A DNA stretch of 64,000 nucleotides, taken from the NCBI RefSeq assembly GCF_024359545.1, contig NZ_JAKQZG010000010.1, forward strand, positions 62,001-126,000. Direction: 5' to 3'. The position numbers and the translations under genes were made by a program. The notes under the pieces are model-generated. The model was not told the origin of the DNA, ran no database searches, and saw nothing but the letters and a program-made list of their open reading frames with translations. Numbering within the stretch: position 1 is the stretch's first letter; the number at the start of each line of letters is the position of its first letter. This stretch comes from Jiella marina. Lineage in GTDB: Bacteria > Pseudomonadota > Alphaproteobacteria > Rhizobiales > Rhizobiaceae. This document shows, piece after piece, positions 17,969 through 26,161 of this stretch.

Positions 17969-19024
17969 ATGAAGGCAATGCTTCTGGCATCGACCGTCTC
18001 GGTCGCGCTTCTGGCCACCGGCGCCGCGCTGGCGCAGGAATCGATCACCGTCAATATCGGCTCCTCGCACCCGGAACAGAACATCTGGGTCTACGCGATG
18101 AAGAACACCTTCCAGCCGACGGTCGACAAGATCCTCGCCGAGGCGGGCGAATACGAGATCGACTGGTCCGAGGCCTATGGCGGCACGCTCTACAAATACA
18201 CCGACACGCGCGAGGCCGTTCAGGACGGCATCGTCGATGTCGGCATGGTCGGCACGGTGTGGGAAGGCTCGACCATGCCGCTGCAGAACGTGACCTACTT
18301 CACGCCTTTCGCGACCGCCGACCACAAGATGATCATCGAGATCTTCGACGATCTGAACGTCAATCAGCCGGACCTCGCCAAGAGCTGGGAAGACAGCAAC
18401 ATGGTGCCGCTGTCCTCTCTGATCACCGACAGCTACGACGTCTATGCCACCTTCCCGGTAAACGCGATGTCGGATCTGCAGAACCGCAAGCTCAATGCCC
18501 CCGGCACCTCGGCCAACTGGCTGCAGGGCACCGGCGCGACGCCGGTCGATGGCGCCCTGACCACCTACTACACCAACATTCAGACCGGCGTGACCGAGGG
18601 CACCCTGTCCTTCGCGTCGGGCATTCTGCCGACCCGGGTCTATGAGGTCGCGCCCGAACTGACCCGCGTCGGGATCGGCTCGATGTATTTCGGGGAACTC
18701 GCCGCCAACAAGGACTTCTTCGACGGGCTGCCGGAGCCGGTGCAGGAAGCCTTCCGCGAGGCCGGCAAGGCGACGTCGAAGGCCCACGGCGAATATGTCG
18801 CCGAGCTCGCCGCGAAGGCAATGGACGAGATGCAGGCTGCGGGCCTCACGGTCCATGAGCTTTCCGACGCCGAGAAGCAGAAATGGGTCGAAGGGCTGCC
18901 GGACATCGTCCAGCCGTGGCTCGATCAGACCGGCGACGCCGGCAAGGCGGTGCTCGCCGCCTATTTCTCCGCGCTGCGCGAGCGTGGTGCGACACCCTTG
19001 CGCAATTGGGACGAGGGCCGCTGA
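17969..19024 (+). CDS. TRAP transporter substrate-binding protein (DctP family)
   Basis: This 351-residue periplasmic protein has a clear signal peptide (MKAMLLASTVSVALLATGAALAQ) and a DctP-type body with VNIGSSHPEQNIWVYAM, EAVQDGIVDVGMVGTVWEGS and the DLQNRKLNAPGT segment at the ligand-arginine region (R in QNRKL). GGGAGGAATAAG precedes the ATG. It follows the molybdenum hydroxylase by 44 bases and is followed by the two membrane subunits, so it likely captures the hydroxylase substrate or its precursor. The specific ligand cannot be deduced. Confidence 0.9.
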   Translation: MKAMLLASTVSVALLATGAALAQESITVNIGSSHPEQNIWVYAMKNTFQPTVDKILAEAGEYEIDWSEAYGGTLYKYTDTREAVQDGIVDVGMVGTVWEGSTMPLQNVTYFTPFATADHKMIIEIFDDLNVNQPDLAKSWEDSNMVPLSSLITDSYDVYATFPVNAMSDLQNRKLNAPGTSANWLQGTGATPVDGALTTYYTNIQTGVTEGTLSFASGILPTRVYEVAPELTRVGIGSMYFGELAANKDFFDGLPEPVQEAFREAGKATSKAHGEYVAELAAKAMDEMQAAGLTVHELSDAEKQKWVEGLPDIVQPWLDQTGDAGKAVLAAYFSALRERGATPLRNWDEGR

Positions 19025-19095
19025 TCCGGCCTATCGCCTGACCGCCCGGGCTCGGCTCCAGGCGGTCTTCCTCCCTATGCCGAAAACAGGCGAAC

Positions 19096-19671
19096 ATGAG
19101 CGAATCCAGCATCCAGGAACCGCAGCAAGCCGAGGGCGAGGTCATTCCTCCCTTCGGCGAGGCGCCGGTCGGCTTCGTCCTCGGAACCGTGACGGCCGTT
19201 CTGTCCTCGGTCGGTACGCTCTGGATCGGCGCGCTGATGGCGCTGATCGTCGCCGACGTGATCGGCCGGAACTTCTTCGATGCGCCGATCACCGGCGTCG
19301 CCGAAATCGCCGGCCATTCCGTCGTCGCGATCGTCTTCCTGCAAACGGCCGCCGCCATCATGCAGGGGCGACTCACCCGGGCCGATTTCCTCTTCCGCCG
19401 CATCGCCGGTCGCAGCGAATCGAGTGCGGCCGCGATGGAGAGTCTCTTCTGCCTTGCGGGTGCCGTGGTCTTCGCTCTCATCGCCTGGGCCTCATGGGAC
19501 AAGATGATCGCGGCCTATCTCAGGGCGGAGTTCTTCGGCGTCCAGGGCGTCTTCACCGTACCGACCTGGCCGTTTCGGGCGATCATCGTCGGTGGCTCGA
19601 TCGTGGCGGCACTCGCCGCTCTTTATCGCGCCATTCACCGCACCCCGCTTCCGACCGGCCCTGAGCAATGA
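19096..19671 (+). CDS. TRAP transporter small permease (DctQ family)
   Basis: This 191-residue inner-membrane protein has the four predicted helices of DctQ subunits, with the typical VADVIGRNFFDAPITGVAEIAGHSVVAIVFLQ block around residues 52-84 after the first helix. It pairs with the large permease, whose start codon overlaps its stop. It has a longer cytoplasmic N-terminus than many DctQ proteins. Hydrophobic stretches cover about 35-58, 70-90, 115-135 and 155-180. Confidence 0.88.
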   Translation: MSESSIQEPQQAEGEVIPPFGEAPVGFVLGTVTAVLSSVGTLWIGALMALIVADVIGRNFFDAPITGVAEIAGHSVVAIVFLQTAAAIMQGRLTRADFLFRRIAGRSESSAAAMESLFCLAGAVVFALIAWASWDKMIAAYLRAEFFGVQGVFTVPTWPFRAIIVGGSIVAALAALYRAIHRTPLPTGPEQ

Positions 19672-20996
19672 CTTCGTTAGAAATCGGCTTCCTCCTTATC
19701 GGCCTCCTCGTCGGTCTCGTCCTCTTCGGGATGCACATCGCCTATGCGCTCCTCGGCGTTGCCTTTCTGGGCATCTGGATGATCCGCGGCAGTCTCGATC
19801 TGTCGTTCCGCATGCTGGAACTCACCGCCTATAGCGGCATTTCGGACTATCTCTTCGCCACCATCCCGCTCTTCGTGCTGATGGGGCTGCTCGTCTCCGT
19901 CTCCAATGTCGGACGCGATACATTCGAAGTGGCCGAGGCCCTTCTGAAGCGCATGTTGTGCGGGCTCGGCGTGGCGACGGTCGCCGCCAACACGGTCTTT
20001 GCGGCGGTCACCGGCGTCTCGATCGCATCGGCCGCCGTCTTCACCCGGGTCGCCGTCCCCGAGATGACGCGCCACGGCTATAAGGCATCCTTCAGTTCCG
20101 GCACGGTCGCGGGCTCCTCGGTGCTCGGCATGCTGATCCCGCCGAGCCTCCTACTCATCATCTACGGGGTCCTCGCCGAGGTCTCGATCGGCAGCATGTT
20201 CATCGCCGGCATCGTGCCGGGCGTGATGCTCGCGCTCGGCTTCGTGGCCATGTTGATGGCGCTGGCGGGTCTGGCGCCACGGTTCGTGTTCGCCGATCCA
20301 AAGGCCGCCCAGGAACGCCGGGCCGAAGCCGGTATCCACCTGTCGCTCGGCGAGATCATCTGGAAGCTCGTGCCGATCGTCCTCCTCATCGTTCTGGTGC
20401 TGGGCGGCCTCTACACCGGCTACTTCACGCCCACGGAGGCTGGCGGTATCGGCGCATTCGGAGCGCTTCTCATCGCCATCGGGCGGCGCACGCTCGACCG
20501 CCGCCGGCTCTGGCAGGTGATGAAGCAGACCGGCACCGTCTCGGTCTCCATCCTGCTTCTGCTCGTCGCCGCCAGCTTCTATTCGCGCATGCTCTCGATC
20601 GCCGGCCTGCCGAATGCCATCGAGACGCTCGTCGTCGAAAGCGGTTTCGGCCATTGGGGCTTCATCTTCGTCTATGTCCTGGTCGTGTTCCTGATGGGAA
20701 TGATCCTCGACTCGACGTCGATCCTCCTGATCGTCGTCCCGATCGCAGCCCCCATCGCCCAGGGGCTCGGCTTCGACCTCTTTCATTTCGGCATCATCAC
20801 CGTCATCGCCGTCGAGATCGGTCTTCTGACGCCGCCCTTCGGCATCTCGGTCTTTACCGTTCACAACACGCTCAACGACCCGGGGACCTCGGTCGAATCG
20901 ATCTTCCTCGCGACCTTGCCGTTTATCGCCGTCATGCTCTTCGTGCTCGGCGTCATCATCGCCGTGCCGGAAACGGCGACATTGTTCCTGAGATAG
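19668..20996 (+). CDS. TRAP transporter large permease (DctM family)
   Basis: This 442-residue membrane protein is the ion-coupled transport subunit. It shows many hydrophobic helices and DctM hallmarks: PLFVLMGLLVS, AAVTGVSIASAAVFTRVAVPEM, GTVAGSSVLGMLIPPSLLLIIYGV, YTGYFTPTEAGGIGAFGALL, and LGMILDSTSILLIVVPI-type and IGLLTPPFGISVFTV segments. It overlaps dctQ at ATGA and ends the hydroxylase-TRAP operon. The 100 bases after the stop carry an imperfect hairpin but no T-run. Confidence 0.92.
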   Translation: MTSLEIGFLLIGLLVGLVLFGMHIAYALLGVAFLGIWMIRGSLDLSFRMLELTAYSGISDYLFATIPLFVLMGLLVSVSNVGRDTFEVAEALLKRMLCGLGVATVAANTVFAAVTGVSIASAAVFTRVAVPEMTRHGYKASFSSGTVAGSSVLGMLIPPSLLLIIYGVLAEVSIGSMFIAGIVPGVMLALGFVAMLMALAGLAPRFVFADPKAAQERRAEAGIHLSLGEIIWKLVPIVLLIVLVLGGLYTGYFTPTEAGGIGAFGALLIAIGRRTLDRRRLWQVMKQTGTVSVSILLLLVAASFYSRMLSIAGLPNAIETLVVESGFGHWGFIFVYVLVVFLMGMILDSTSILLIVVPIAAPIAQGLGFDLFHFGIITVIAVEIGLLTPPFGISVFTVHNTLNDPGTSVESIFLATLPFIAVMLFVLGVIIAVPETATLFLR

Positions 20997-21073
20997 TCTC
21001 GCCATGCGGGCCTTTCGGCCGGCATCGATCGCTTCGCCCGCAATGATCGATCGCAGCTTGCGGCTTTCTTCAA

Positions 21074-21097
21074 ATACATATAGTTTTTTATATGTAT
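21074..21097. promoter_or_regulatory. AT-rich palindrome, candidate SoxR operator upstream of the MBL gene
   Basis: The perfect 9-base arms ATACATATA (21074-21082) and TATATGTAT (21089-21097) are separated by six bases. It is the most AT-rich stretch of this area and ends about a dozen bases before the start codon of the MBL-fold gene. Similar ATATG-containing sequences occur before soxS/soxV and soxX, and the ArsR-type regulator SoxR is encoded close by. Related ArsR sensors such as BigR bind AT-rich palindromes. Assignment to SoxR is inferred. Confidence 0.6.
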
Positions 21098-21109
21098 GAG
21101 GAGGATCCG

Positions 21110-21997
21110 ATGCTGAACCGCAGAAAATTCGGACTGTTGACCCTTGCGGGGGTCGCTGGGATGACCGCCGTGCCCCGCCTGTCACGCGCGGCCGAGAAGG
21201 ATACGTTTTCGACGCTGAGCGATGGCCATCTGGAACTGCCCGCGTCCTTTCTGGTGCCGAAGCCAGCACGTTCGGAGCTTGCCGCGCTCGGCGTCGATAT
21301 CGGTGAGACACTGACCCCGGCCTGCAATGTCACCCTCCTGCGCTCGGGAGATCGGCTTGTCCTGTTCGATGCCGGCTCGGGGCCGAACTTCATGCCGACG
21401 GCGGGGCGGCTGCCGGCCAGTCTTGACGCCGCGGGAATCGATCCGGGCGATGTGACCGACGTCGTGTTCACCCATGCCCACCCGGATCACATCTGGGGTG
21501 TCGTGGACGATTTCGACGATCCGCTGTTTGCCAACGCGACCCATCATGTCGCCTCGGATGAATGGGACTTCTGGCGATCGGAGCGGGCGCTGACGGAGTT
21601 GCCCGAGGAGCGCCATTCCTTCGTTGCCGGTGCGCGCAATCGGTTCGGTGCGATCGAGGACACGGTCGCGCTGTTCAAGCCCGGCGACGAACCCGTGCCG
21701 GGCGTCGAGGCGATGGCAGCGTTCGGCCACACACCCGGGCATATGGCCTTCATCGTTCATGGCGCCGAGCCGGCGATGATCGTTGGCGACGCGATCTCGA
21801 ACGAACCGATCTCCTTCCTGCGCCCCGACCTTGCCTGGGGCGCCGATCAGGACCCGGACAAGGGCGCCGAAACGCGTATGCGGCTCCTCGATCGCGCGGC
21901 AGGCGAGGGGGTGAAGATCGTCGGCTTCCATCTGCCGAACGGCGGGATCGGCCATGTCGAGCGCAAGGGGACCGCCTATCGCTTTGTCAGCGCCTGA
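21110..21997 (+). CDS. Tat-exported MBL-fold metallohydrolase of the sox region
   Basis: This 295-residue protein starts with a twin-arginine signal (MLNRRKFGLLTLAGVAGMTA). The metallo-beta-lactamase metal motif THAHPDHIWG (HxHxDH) is intact, with further ligands in FGHTPGHMAF, GDAISN and GFHLPNGG. The ATG at 21110 is preceded by GAGGAGG. It may be related to SoxH-type hydrolases seen in other sox loci, but it could also act on persulfide or thiosulfonate compounds; no substrate is proven. Its stop faces the YeeE gene stop one base apart. A palindrome just upstream suggests co-regulation with sox. Confidence 0.85.
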   Translation: MLNRRKFGLLTLAGVAGMTAVPRLSRAAEKDTFSTLSDGHLELPASFLVPKPARSELAALGVDIGETLTPACNVTLLRSGDRLVLFDAGSGPNFMPTAGRLPASLDAAGIDPGDVTDVVFTHAHPDHIWGVVDDFDDPLFANATHHVASDEWDFWRSERALTELPEERHSFVAGARNRFGAIEDTVALFKPGDEPVPGVEAMAAFGHTPGHMAFIVHGAEPAMIVGDAISNEPISFLRPDLAWGADQDPDKGAETRMRLLDRAAGEGVKIVGFHLPNGGIGHVERKGTAYRFVSA

Positions 21998-21998
21998 T

Positions 21999-23096
21999 CT
22001 ATTCGGCCGGGAAGCGCTCGGCTCGCGTGAAGGCGTGCCGTATCGAGCCTTCCAGAATGTAGGCGAGGCCGAGACGGGCGCCGATCCCGATGGACAGGAG
22101 AACGACAGGGGCGGAGATCGTCAGAAGCGAAGCTGCGGAAATGCCCTGGCCGATCGTACAGCCGAGCGAGAACACGCCGCCGACTCCCATCAGCACCGCT
22201 CCGAGGAGATGACGCGACAGCTCGCGAGCGTCGTCGCAGGCCTCCCAGCGCACTTCGCGCCGCTGCCATGCCGCGACCGCCGCACCGATCACGACGCCGG
22301 CGACAACGCCGACCCCGTAGTCGGGCAGGGCGCCGGTATAGGTGATCGCATTGAGAATGAGATCGCCGGGCGGCACGACGAAGGAGGCGCTTTCGATCTG
22401 CACCGGATCGAAGGAAGCCCGGGCTATCAGCGATGTCGCCATCCAGCCGAAGGCGATGACGCCACCGATCGCAAGCCCGGTGAGGTTGTGACCGCGGTCG
22501 TGGCGAAAGGACGAATCCCGCCATAGCCAGAGCGCCAGGGCAAGGCAGACCGCTGTGACGACGACCGGTCCGAGATCGAGGCCGGTCAATGCCCGAACCA
22601 GGCCTGGCAGGGTTTGGTCCGGTGCGCCGAGGCGTGCGAAATCGAAGGCGACCTCGTCGACGATGGCGACGCGGCCGAGCGCGAGTATTCCGCGCTGCGC
22701 GGCGAGTGCCGAGAGCCCGAGAACGAGGACCACGATCAGACCGCGCAGCGAACCGCCGCCGAGGCGGACGAGGGCGCCGAAGCCGCAGGTGCCGACCAGT
22801 GCCATACCAAAACCGAAGGCGAGACCGCCGAGGATTGCCCCGGTCCATCCGAATGACGTGGTCGTGTAGAAGCTGTCGGCCGGATCGAACAGGCCGAAGC
22901 CGATCAGGACCTGGGTCAAGACGATCGCCGCGAGGATCGCGAGCCCCCAGGTTCGAAGGCCGGTGGAGTCCCCGGCATACCAGTGCCGCTCCAGCGACGT
23001 CATGGTGCAGAAATGCCGACGGCGGGCGACGTAGCCCAGGACGACGCCTGCGCAAACGCCCGCGATCAGCGGCGCGAAGCCGCTTTCGAGGATCAT
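21999..23096 (-). CDS. YeeE/YedE family permease, probable thiosulfate importer (TsuA-like)
   Basis: This 365-residue integral membrane protein has the duplicated YeeE/YedE architecture. Signature cysteines sit in RRRHFCTMTSLE near the N-terminus, in GMALVGTCGFGALVRLGG near residue 100, and in FSLGCTIGQGISA near the C-terminus, the positions that in TsuA relay thiosulfate by hydrogen bonds. About ten hydrophobic segments are visible. It is convergent with the MBL gene and upstream of nothing but soxR on its strand. A role in moving thiosulfate or another sulfur species is inferred from family and from the sox neighbourhood. Confidence 0.87.
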   Translation of the reverse strand: MILESGFAPLIAGVCAGVVLGYVARRRHFCTMTSLERHWYAGDSTGLRTWGLAILAAIVLTQVLIGFGLFDPADSFYTTTSFGWTGAILGGLAFGFGMALVGTCGFGALVRLGGGSLRGLIVVLVLGLSALAAQRGILALGRVAIVDEVAFDFARLGAPDQTLPGLVRALTGLDLGPVVVTAVCLALALWLWRDSSFRHDRGHNLTGLAIGGVIAFGWMATSLIARASFDPVQIESASFVVPPGDLILNAITYTGALPDYGVGVVAGVVIGAAVAAWQRREVRWEACDDARELSRHLLGAVLMGVGGVFSLGCTIGQGISAASLLTISAPVVLLSIGIGARLGLAYILEGSIRHAFTRAERFPAE

Positions 23097-23218
23097 GAAC
23101 GGTGCCTCCCGGCGCCTTCTTGAACGAGGCGCTTCGGGCCGACGCTATGCCCGCGGGGCGTCGGCTGCAAGTGCACATCGAAGTGTGTTGAAGGATCGCA
23201 GGAGGCTGCGCGCCTGCC

Positions 23219-23593
23219 TCAGTCGCCCGGCTGGTGACTGCGAACCGGCGCGCAGAACAGCGAATAGAGTGTGCCGATCACCCCGGTCACTTCGCTGTTT
23301 GCAAGGCTGTAATAGATCGTCCGACCTTCGCGGCGGGTCGCGACCAGCCGGTCGAAGCGCAGCCTTGCCAGCTGTTGGGAGACGGCCGCCTGCGGCATGT
23401 CGAGGATCGTTTCGATCTCGCCGACCGATCGCTCGCCCTCCGACAGGAGGCAGAGGATGACGAGGCGCATCTCGTGCGACATCGCCTTCAACAGGTCGCT
23501 CGCCTTTTTTGCCTGTTCGAAGAAAGCCGCCCGCTCTTCCGGCGAGGTCGAGGGGTCGAATTTCGGGATCGCAAGGGCGGTCGTCGTACTCAC
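23219..23593 (-). CDS. soxR: ArsR-family sulfur-responsive repressor SoxR
   Basis: This 124-residue winged-helix repressor has the ArsR helix-turn-helix (VGEIETILDMPQAAVSQQLARLRFDRLVATRREGRTIYYSL). Two cysteines, C48 in VILCLL and C114 near the C-terminus, match the spacing used by thiol-based sox and SqrR/BigR-like repressors, which form a disulfide or polysulfide bridge when reduced sulfur is present. It is cotranscribed with soxS, overlapping its stop by four bases. It should repress the divergent sox genes in the absence of thiosulfate. The symbol follows sox usage, not the superoxide SoxR. Confidence 0.88.
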   Translation of the reverse strand: MSTTTALAIPKFDPSTSPEERAAFFEQAKKASDLLKAMSHEMRLVILCLLSEGERSVGEIETILDMPQAAVSQQLARLRFDRLVATRREGRTIYYSLANSEVTGVIGTLYSLFCAPVRSHQPGD

Positions 23594-24039
23594 TGGGCCT
23601 GACCTTGGTTGACCGATGTCCCGGATGTGGGGGCCTGCGGCAGCTTTGCCAGCATTTCGCCGAGAAGTCCCCAGAAGAATGCATCACCGGGATAGCCGCG
23701 CAGACGGCCGATTTCCAGCCCTTCGTCGACCAGAATGAAGGTCGGCGTCAATCTTTCGCGGGCAATCGTTTCGAGGTCTTCGGGCCACGGCTCGGTGATG
23801 TCCACGCGCCTCAGCGGCGCGCGCCTTCCTTCCTCGGTCCTGGCGTAGGCCGGTGCGATCTCCTCGTTGAAACGCTTGCACCAGGGACAACCCGGCTGCT
23901 CCAGCATCACGAGTTCGGCGCCAAGCGCGATCGCGCCCGGCGCCAGCGAGCTCAGGGCCAGGCCCAGAATCAACCCTGCCAGCCCCGCCATGCCGGTCGA
24001 TCCTGCCGACCGCTTGCCAATAGATACAAACATATGCAT
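23590..24039 (-). CDS. soxS: Thioredoxin-like protein SoxS
   Basis: This 149-residue protein has an N-terminal signal or anchor (residues about 17-42) and a thioredoxin active site CPWC at 51-54, followed by a cis-proline region LTPTFIL. SoxS proteins reactivate SoxY in the periplasm by reducing its swinging-arm cysteine. The start is uncertain: ATG 24039 and ATG 24033 are both in frame with a weak ribosome site. It is divergent from soxV, sharing a short AT-rich intergenic region with a dyad. Confidence 0.85.
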   Translation of the reverse strand: MHMFVSIGKRSAGSTGMAGLAGLILGLALSSLAPGAIALGAELVMLEQPGCPWCKRFNEEIAPAYARTEEGRRAPLRRVDITEPWPEDLETIARERLTPTFILVDEGLEIGRLRGYPGDAFFWGLLGEMLAKLPQAPTSGTSVNQGQAQ

Positions 24040-24051
24040 TCTTCTATCTAT
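24020..24051. promoter_or_regulatory. AT-rich dyad at the soxS/soxV divergent start, candidate SoxR site
   Basis: ATAGATA (24020-24026) and TATCTAT (24045-24051) form a dyad around a central CATATGCAT (24031-24039), which resembles the TATATGTAT of the palindrome at 21089. It overlaps the soxS start codon, so a bound repressor would block soxRS translation initiation or transcription as well as soxV transcription. The functional assignment is inferred. Confidence 0.5.
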
Positions 24052-24119
24052 AAGGCTTTCGCATCGATCTGGCGAGATGCAAGAAGGCTGGAAGACGAAC
24101 TCGCCACGGAAACGTCCTC

Positions 24120-24854
24120 ATGCTCGATGTCGGCTTCGGCGCGGCGTTGCTGGCTGGTGCGATCTCATTCGTCTCGCCCTGCGTCCTGCCGATCGTTCCG
24201 CCCTACCTCGCCTATCTCGCGGGGCTGAGCTTCGACCAGATCCGAACGGAGGGGGCCGAGGCCGCGACAGGCCGCCGGATCGTGCTCGCCTCCGTCGCCT
24301 TCGTCCTGGGCTTCACCACGGTGTTCGTGGCTCTCGGAGCGACGGCGAGCGTCGTCGGACAGGCAATCGCACAGTGGTTCGACGTCCTGTCGGTCGTGGC
24401 CGGCGTGATCATCATCATCATGGGACTGCATTTTCTCGGCGTCTTCAAGCTGGCGCTCCTCTATCGCGAGGCGCGGGTCAATGTCGCGAAGAAGCCTGCC
24501 GGCCCGCTCGGCGCCTATGTGATGGGCCTTGCCTTCGCCTTCGGCTGGACGCCCTGCGTCGGTCCGGTCCTCGCGGCGATCCTGTTCGTCGCGGCCTCGC
24601 AGGATACCGCGCTCCGCGGTGCCGGCCTTCTGCTCACCTATTCGCTCGGGATCGGTGTCCCGTTCATCCTCGCGGCGGTCTTCGCGGCGCGCTTTCTCGA
24701 TTTCGCCGCCCGCTTTCGCCGGCATATGGCGACCGTCGAGAAGGTGATGGGCGGGGCGCTGGTGCTGACGGGCCTTCTCTTCGTCACGGGCCAGATGGCG
24801 GAAATCTCCAACTGGCTGCTCGAAACATTTCCGGTCTTTTCCGAGATCGGCTGA
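24120..24854 (+). CDS. soxV: CcdA-like membrane electron transporter SoxV
   Basis: This 244-residue six-helix protein of the CcdA/DsbD family moves reducing equivalents from cytoplasmic thioredoxin to the periplasm. The redox cysteines are C21 in FVSPCVLPIVPPYLAYLAG and C146 in FGWTPCVGPVLAA, each in the family's proline-flanked motif. It precedes soxW by 24 bases, its periplasmic thioredoxin partner. The pair keeps SoxY in its active reduced form. Confidence 0.93.
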   Translation: MLDVGFGAALLAGAISFVSPCVLPIVPPYLAYLAGLSFDQIRTEGAEAATGRRIVLASVAFVLGFTTVFVALGATASVVGQAIAQWFDVLSVVAGVIIIIMGLHFLGVFKLALLYREARVNVAKKPAGPLGAYVMGLAFAFGWTPCVGPVLAAILFVAASQDTALRGAGLLLTYSLGIGVPFILAAVFAARFLDFAARFRRHMATVEKVMGGALVLTGLLFVTGQMAEISNWLLETFPVFSEIG

Positions 24855-24878
24855 AAACCAACCAAGGGAGGATGAAAA

Positions 24879-25460
24879 ATGTTCATGCGGCGACTGGTTT
24901 TGGGCCTGGTGTTCTTCGCGTCGGTGATCGGCTTTGCCTCTGCGGCCGAACTCGGCGATGACGGGCTGCATAAGGAAGACTGGTTCTCAATCACCTTCAA
25001 GGATGTCGGCGAGGACATCGCGGCCGCGAAGGAAGAGGGCAAGCGACTCGCCATCGTGTTCGAGCAGCGCGGCTGCATCTATTGCAGGAAGATGCACGAG
25101 GAACTGCTCGCCGATCCGAAGATCCGCAACTATGTGCGCGACCACTTCAAGATGGTTCAGTACAATCTCTTCGGTGACGAGGAGGTGACCGATCTCGACG
25201 GCGAGACCTTGAGCGAGAAAACCGCCGCCCGGCGCTGGGGCGTGGTCTTCACGCCGACGATCCTGTTCATGCCCGACGATGTGCCGGAGGAGGGTACGGC
25301 AGTCCAGGCCGCCGTCGCGACCATGCCAGGTGCCTTCGGCAAGAAGACCTTTCTTCACATGTTCGAATGGGTGGCGGAAAAGGGCTATGAGGGCGAGGAG
25401 CATTTCCAGAAATATCACGCCCGAAAGCTCGCCGAAGAGGGCGATACGGGCGCGGAGTAG
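24879..25460 (+). CDS. soxW: Periplasmic thioredoxin SoxW
   Basis: This 193-residue exported protein has a signal peptide (residues 1-23) and a thioredoxin-like active site CIYC at 66-69 preceded by the family's QRG. A cis-proline lies in FTPTILF. GGGAGG precedes ATG 24879. It receives electrons from SoxV and reduces the SoxYZ arm or its mixed disulfides. The C-terminal extension rich in charged residues is typical of SoxW. A 231-base gap with a promoter-like AT-rich part follows before soxX. Confidence 0.9.
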   Translation: MFMRRLVLGLVFFASVIGFASAAELGDDGLHKEDWFSITFKDVGEDIAAAKEEGKRLAIVFEQRGCIYCRKMHEELLADPKIRNYVRDHFKMVQYNLFGDEEVTDLDGETLSEKTAARRWGVVFTPTILFMPDDVPEEGTAVQAAVATMPGAFGKKTFLHMFEWVAEKGYEGEEHFQKYHARKLAEEGDTGAE

Positions 25461-25569
25461 AGCGCCTCGGGCCGGTCGGTCTTTGCCGGGAGCGCAAGGG
25501 CTGGACTGCGCCGGGAAGCTCTGGAAACCGGGTCGTGTCCAGCATTGCCGCTCTTTTCGATGAGACTGG

Positions 25570-25612
25570 ATGTATTGCACTGCAAAACATTCAAAAAATT
25601 ATATGCTTGCAT
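25570..25612. promoter_or_regulatory. AT-rich soxX promoter region with ATATG motif
   Basis: Within the 231-base gap between soxW and soxX, the segment around 25595-25612 reads ATTATATGCTTGCATTTA, far more AT-rich than the surroundings. It shares the ATATG core with the dyads at 21089 and 24031. It is the likely main promoter of soxXYZABCD and a third candidate SoxR site. Exact -35 and -10 boxes are not certain. Confidence 0.4.
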
Positions 25613-25691
25613 TTATCGGCGGTTTGGTTAGGTTGATTCCAACCTGCAAAGATCATCGCATCCTTGCCGGGATTGGGAGGAAAATTTCGCT

Positions 25692-26153
25692 ATGAACCGA
25701 GCTTTCAAGCAAAGTCTTGCCTTGATCGCCGTGTTCGCCACGGCGCCCGCGATCGCGGAGACCAGGCCGGGCGACGTCAAGGTCGATGACATGATGGTGG
25801 CGGAGCCGATTGCCGAGGAGCGCGGTGATCCGGCCGAAGGTCGCAAGGTCTTTGCCGATCGTGGCCTCGGCAATTGTCTCGCCTGCCACGTCAACGCCGA
25901 CCTGAAGGGCGAGCTTTTCCAAGGCAATGTCGGGCCCGCGATGGACGGCGTCGCGGGGCGGTGGGAGCCGGCACAGCTTCGGGCGATCGTCGTCAACGCC
26001 AAGAAGGTGTTCGGAGACCAGACGATCATGCCCGGCTTTTACACCCTCGATGTCGGCGTCGATGTCGCCGAGAAGTTCAAGGGCAAGACGATCCTCAGCG
26101 CCCAACAGGTCGAGGATGTCGTCGCCTATCTCGAAACGCTGAAGAGCGAATGA
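25692..26153 (+). CDS. soxX: Sulfur-oxidising cytochrome c subunit SoxX
   Basis: This 153-residue exported monoheme cytochrome has a signal peptide (1-22), a heme motif CLACH at 62-66 and the probable axial methionine M113 in DQTIMPGFYTL. With SoxA it forms the c-type complex that oxidatively couples thiosulfate to SoxY. GGGAGGAAAA precedes the start. It is the first gene of the core sox operon; its stop overlaps candidate soxY starts. Confidence 0.94.
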   Translation: MNRAFKQSLALIAVFATAPAIAETRPGDVKVDDMMVAEPIAEERGDPAEGRKVFADRGLGNCLACHVNADLKGELFQGNVGPAMDGVAGRWEPAQLRAIVVNAKKVFGDQTIMPGFYTLDVGVDVAEKFKGKTILSAQQVEDVVAYLETLKSE

Positions 26154-26161
26154 GGATCATG

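Noticed and set aside
15462-17990. Very long open frame antisense to the molybdenum hydroxylase large subunit
   Set aside because: It is a shadow caused by high GC at third positions; its residues match no family and the sense strand has intact cofactor motifs.
20998-21022. Hairpin after the TRAP large permease as an intrinsic terminator
   Set aside because: The stem has a mismatch and no T-run follows.
23219-23593. Redox regulator SoxR of the MerR family (superoxide response)
   Set aside because: The protein is a short ArsR-type repressor without MerR features; the name refers to sulfur oxidation.
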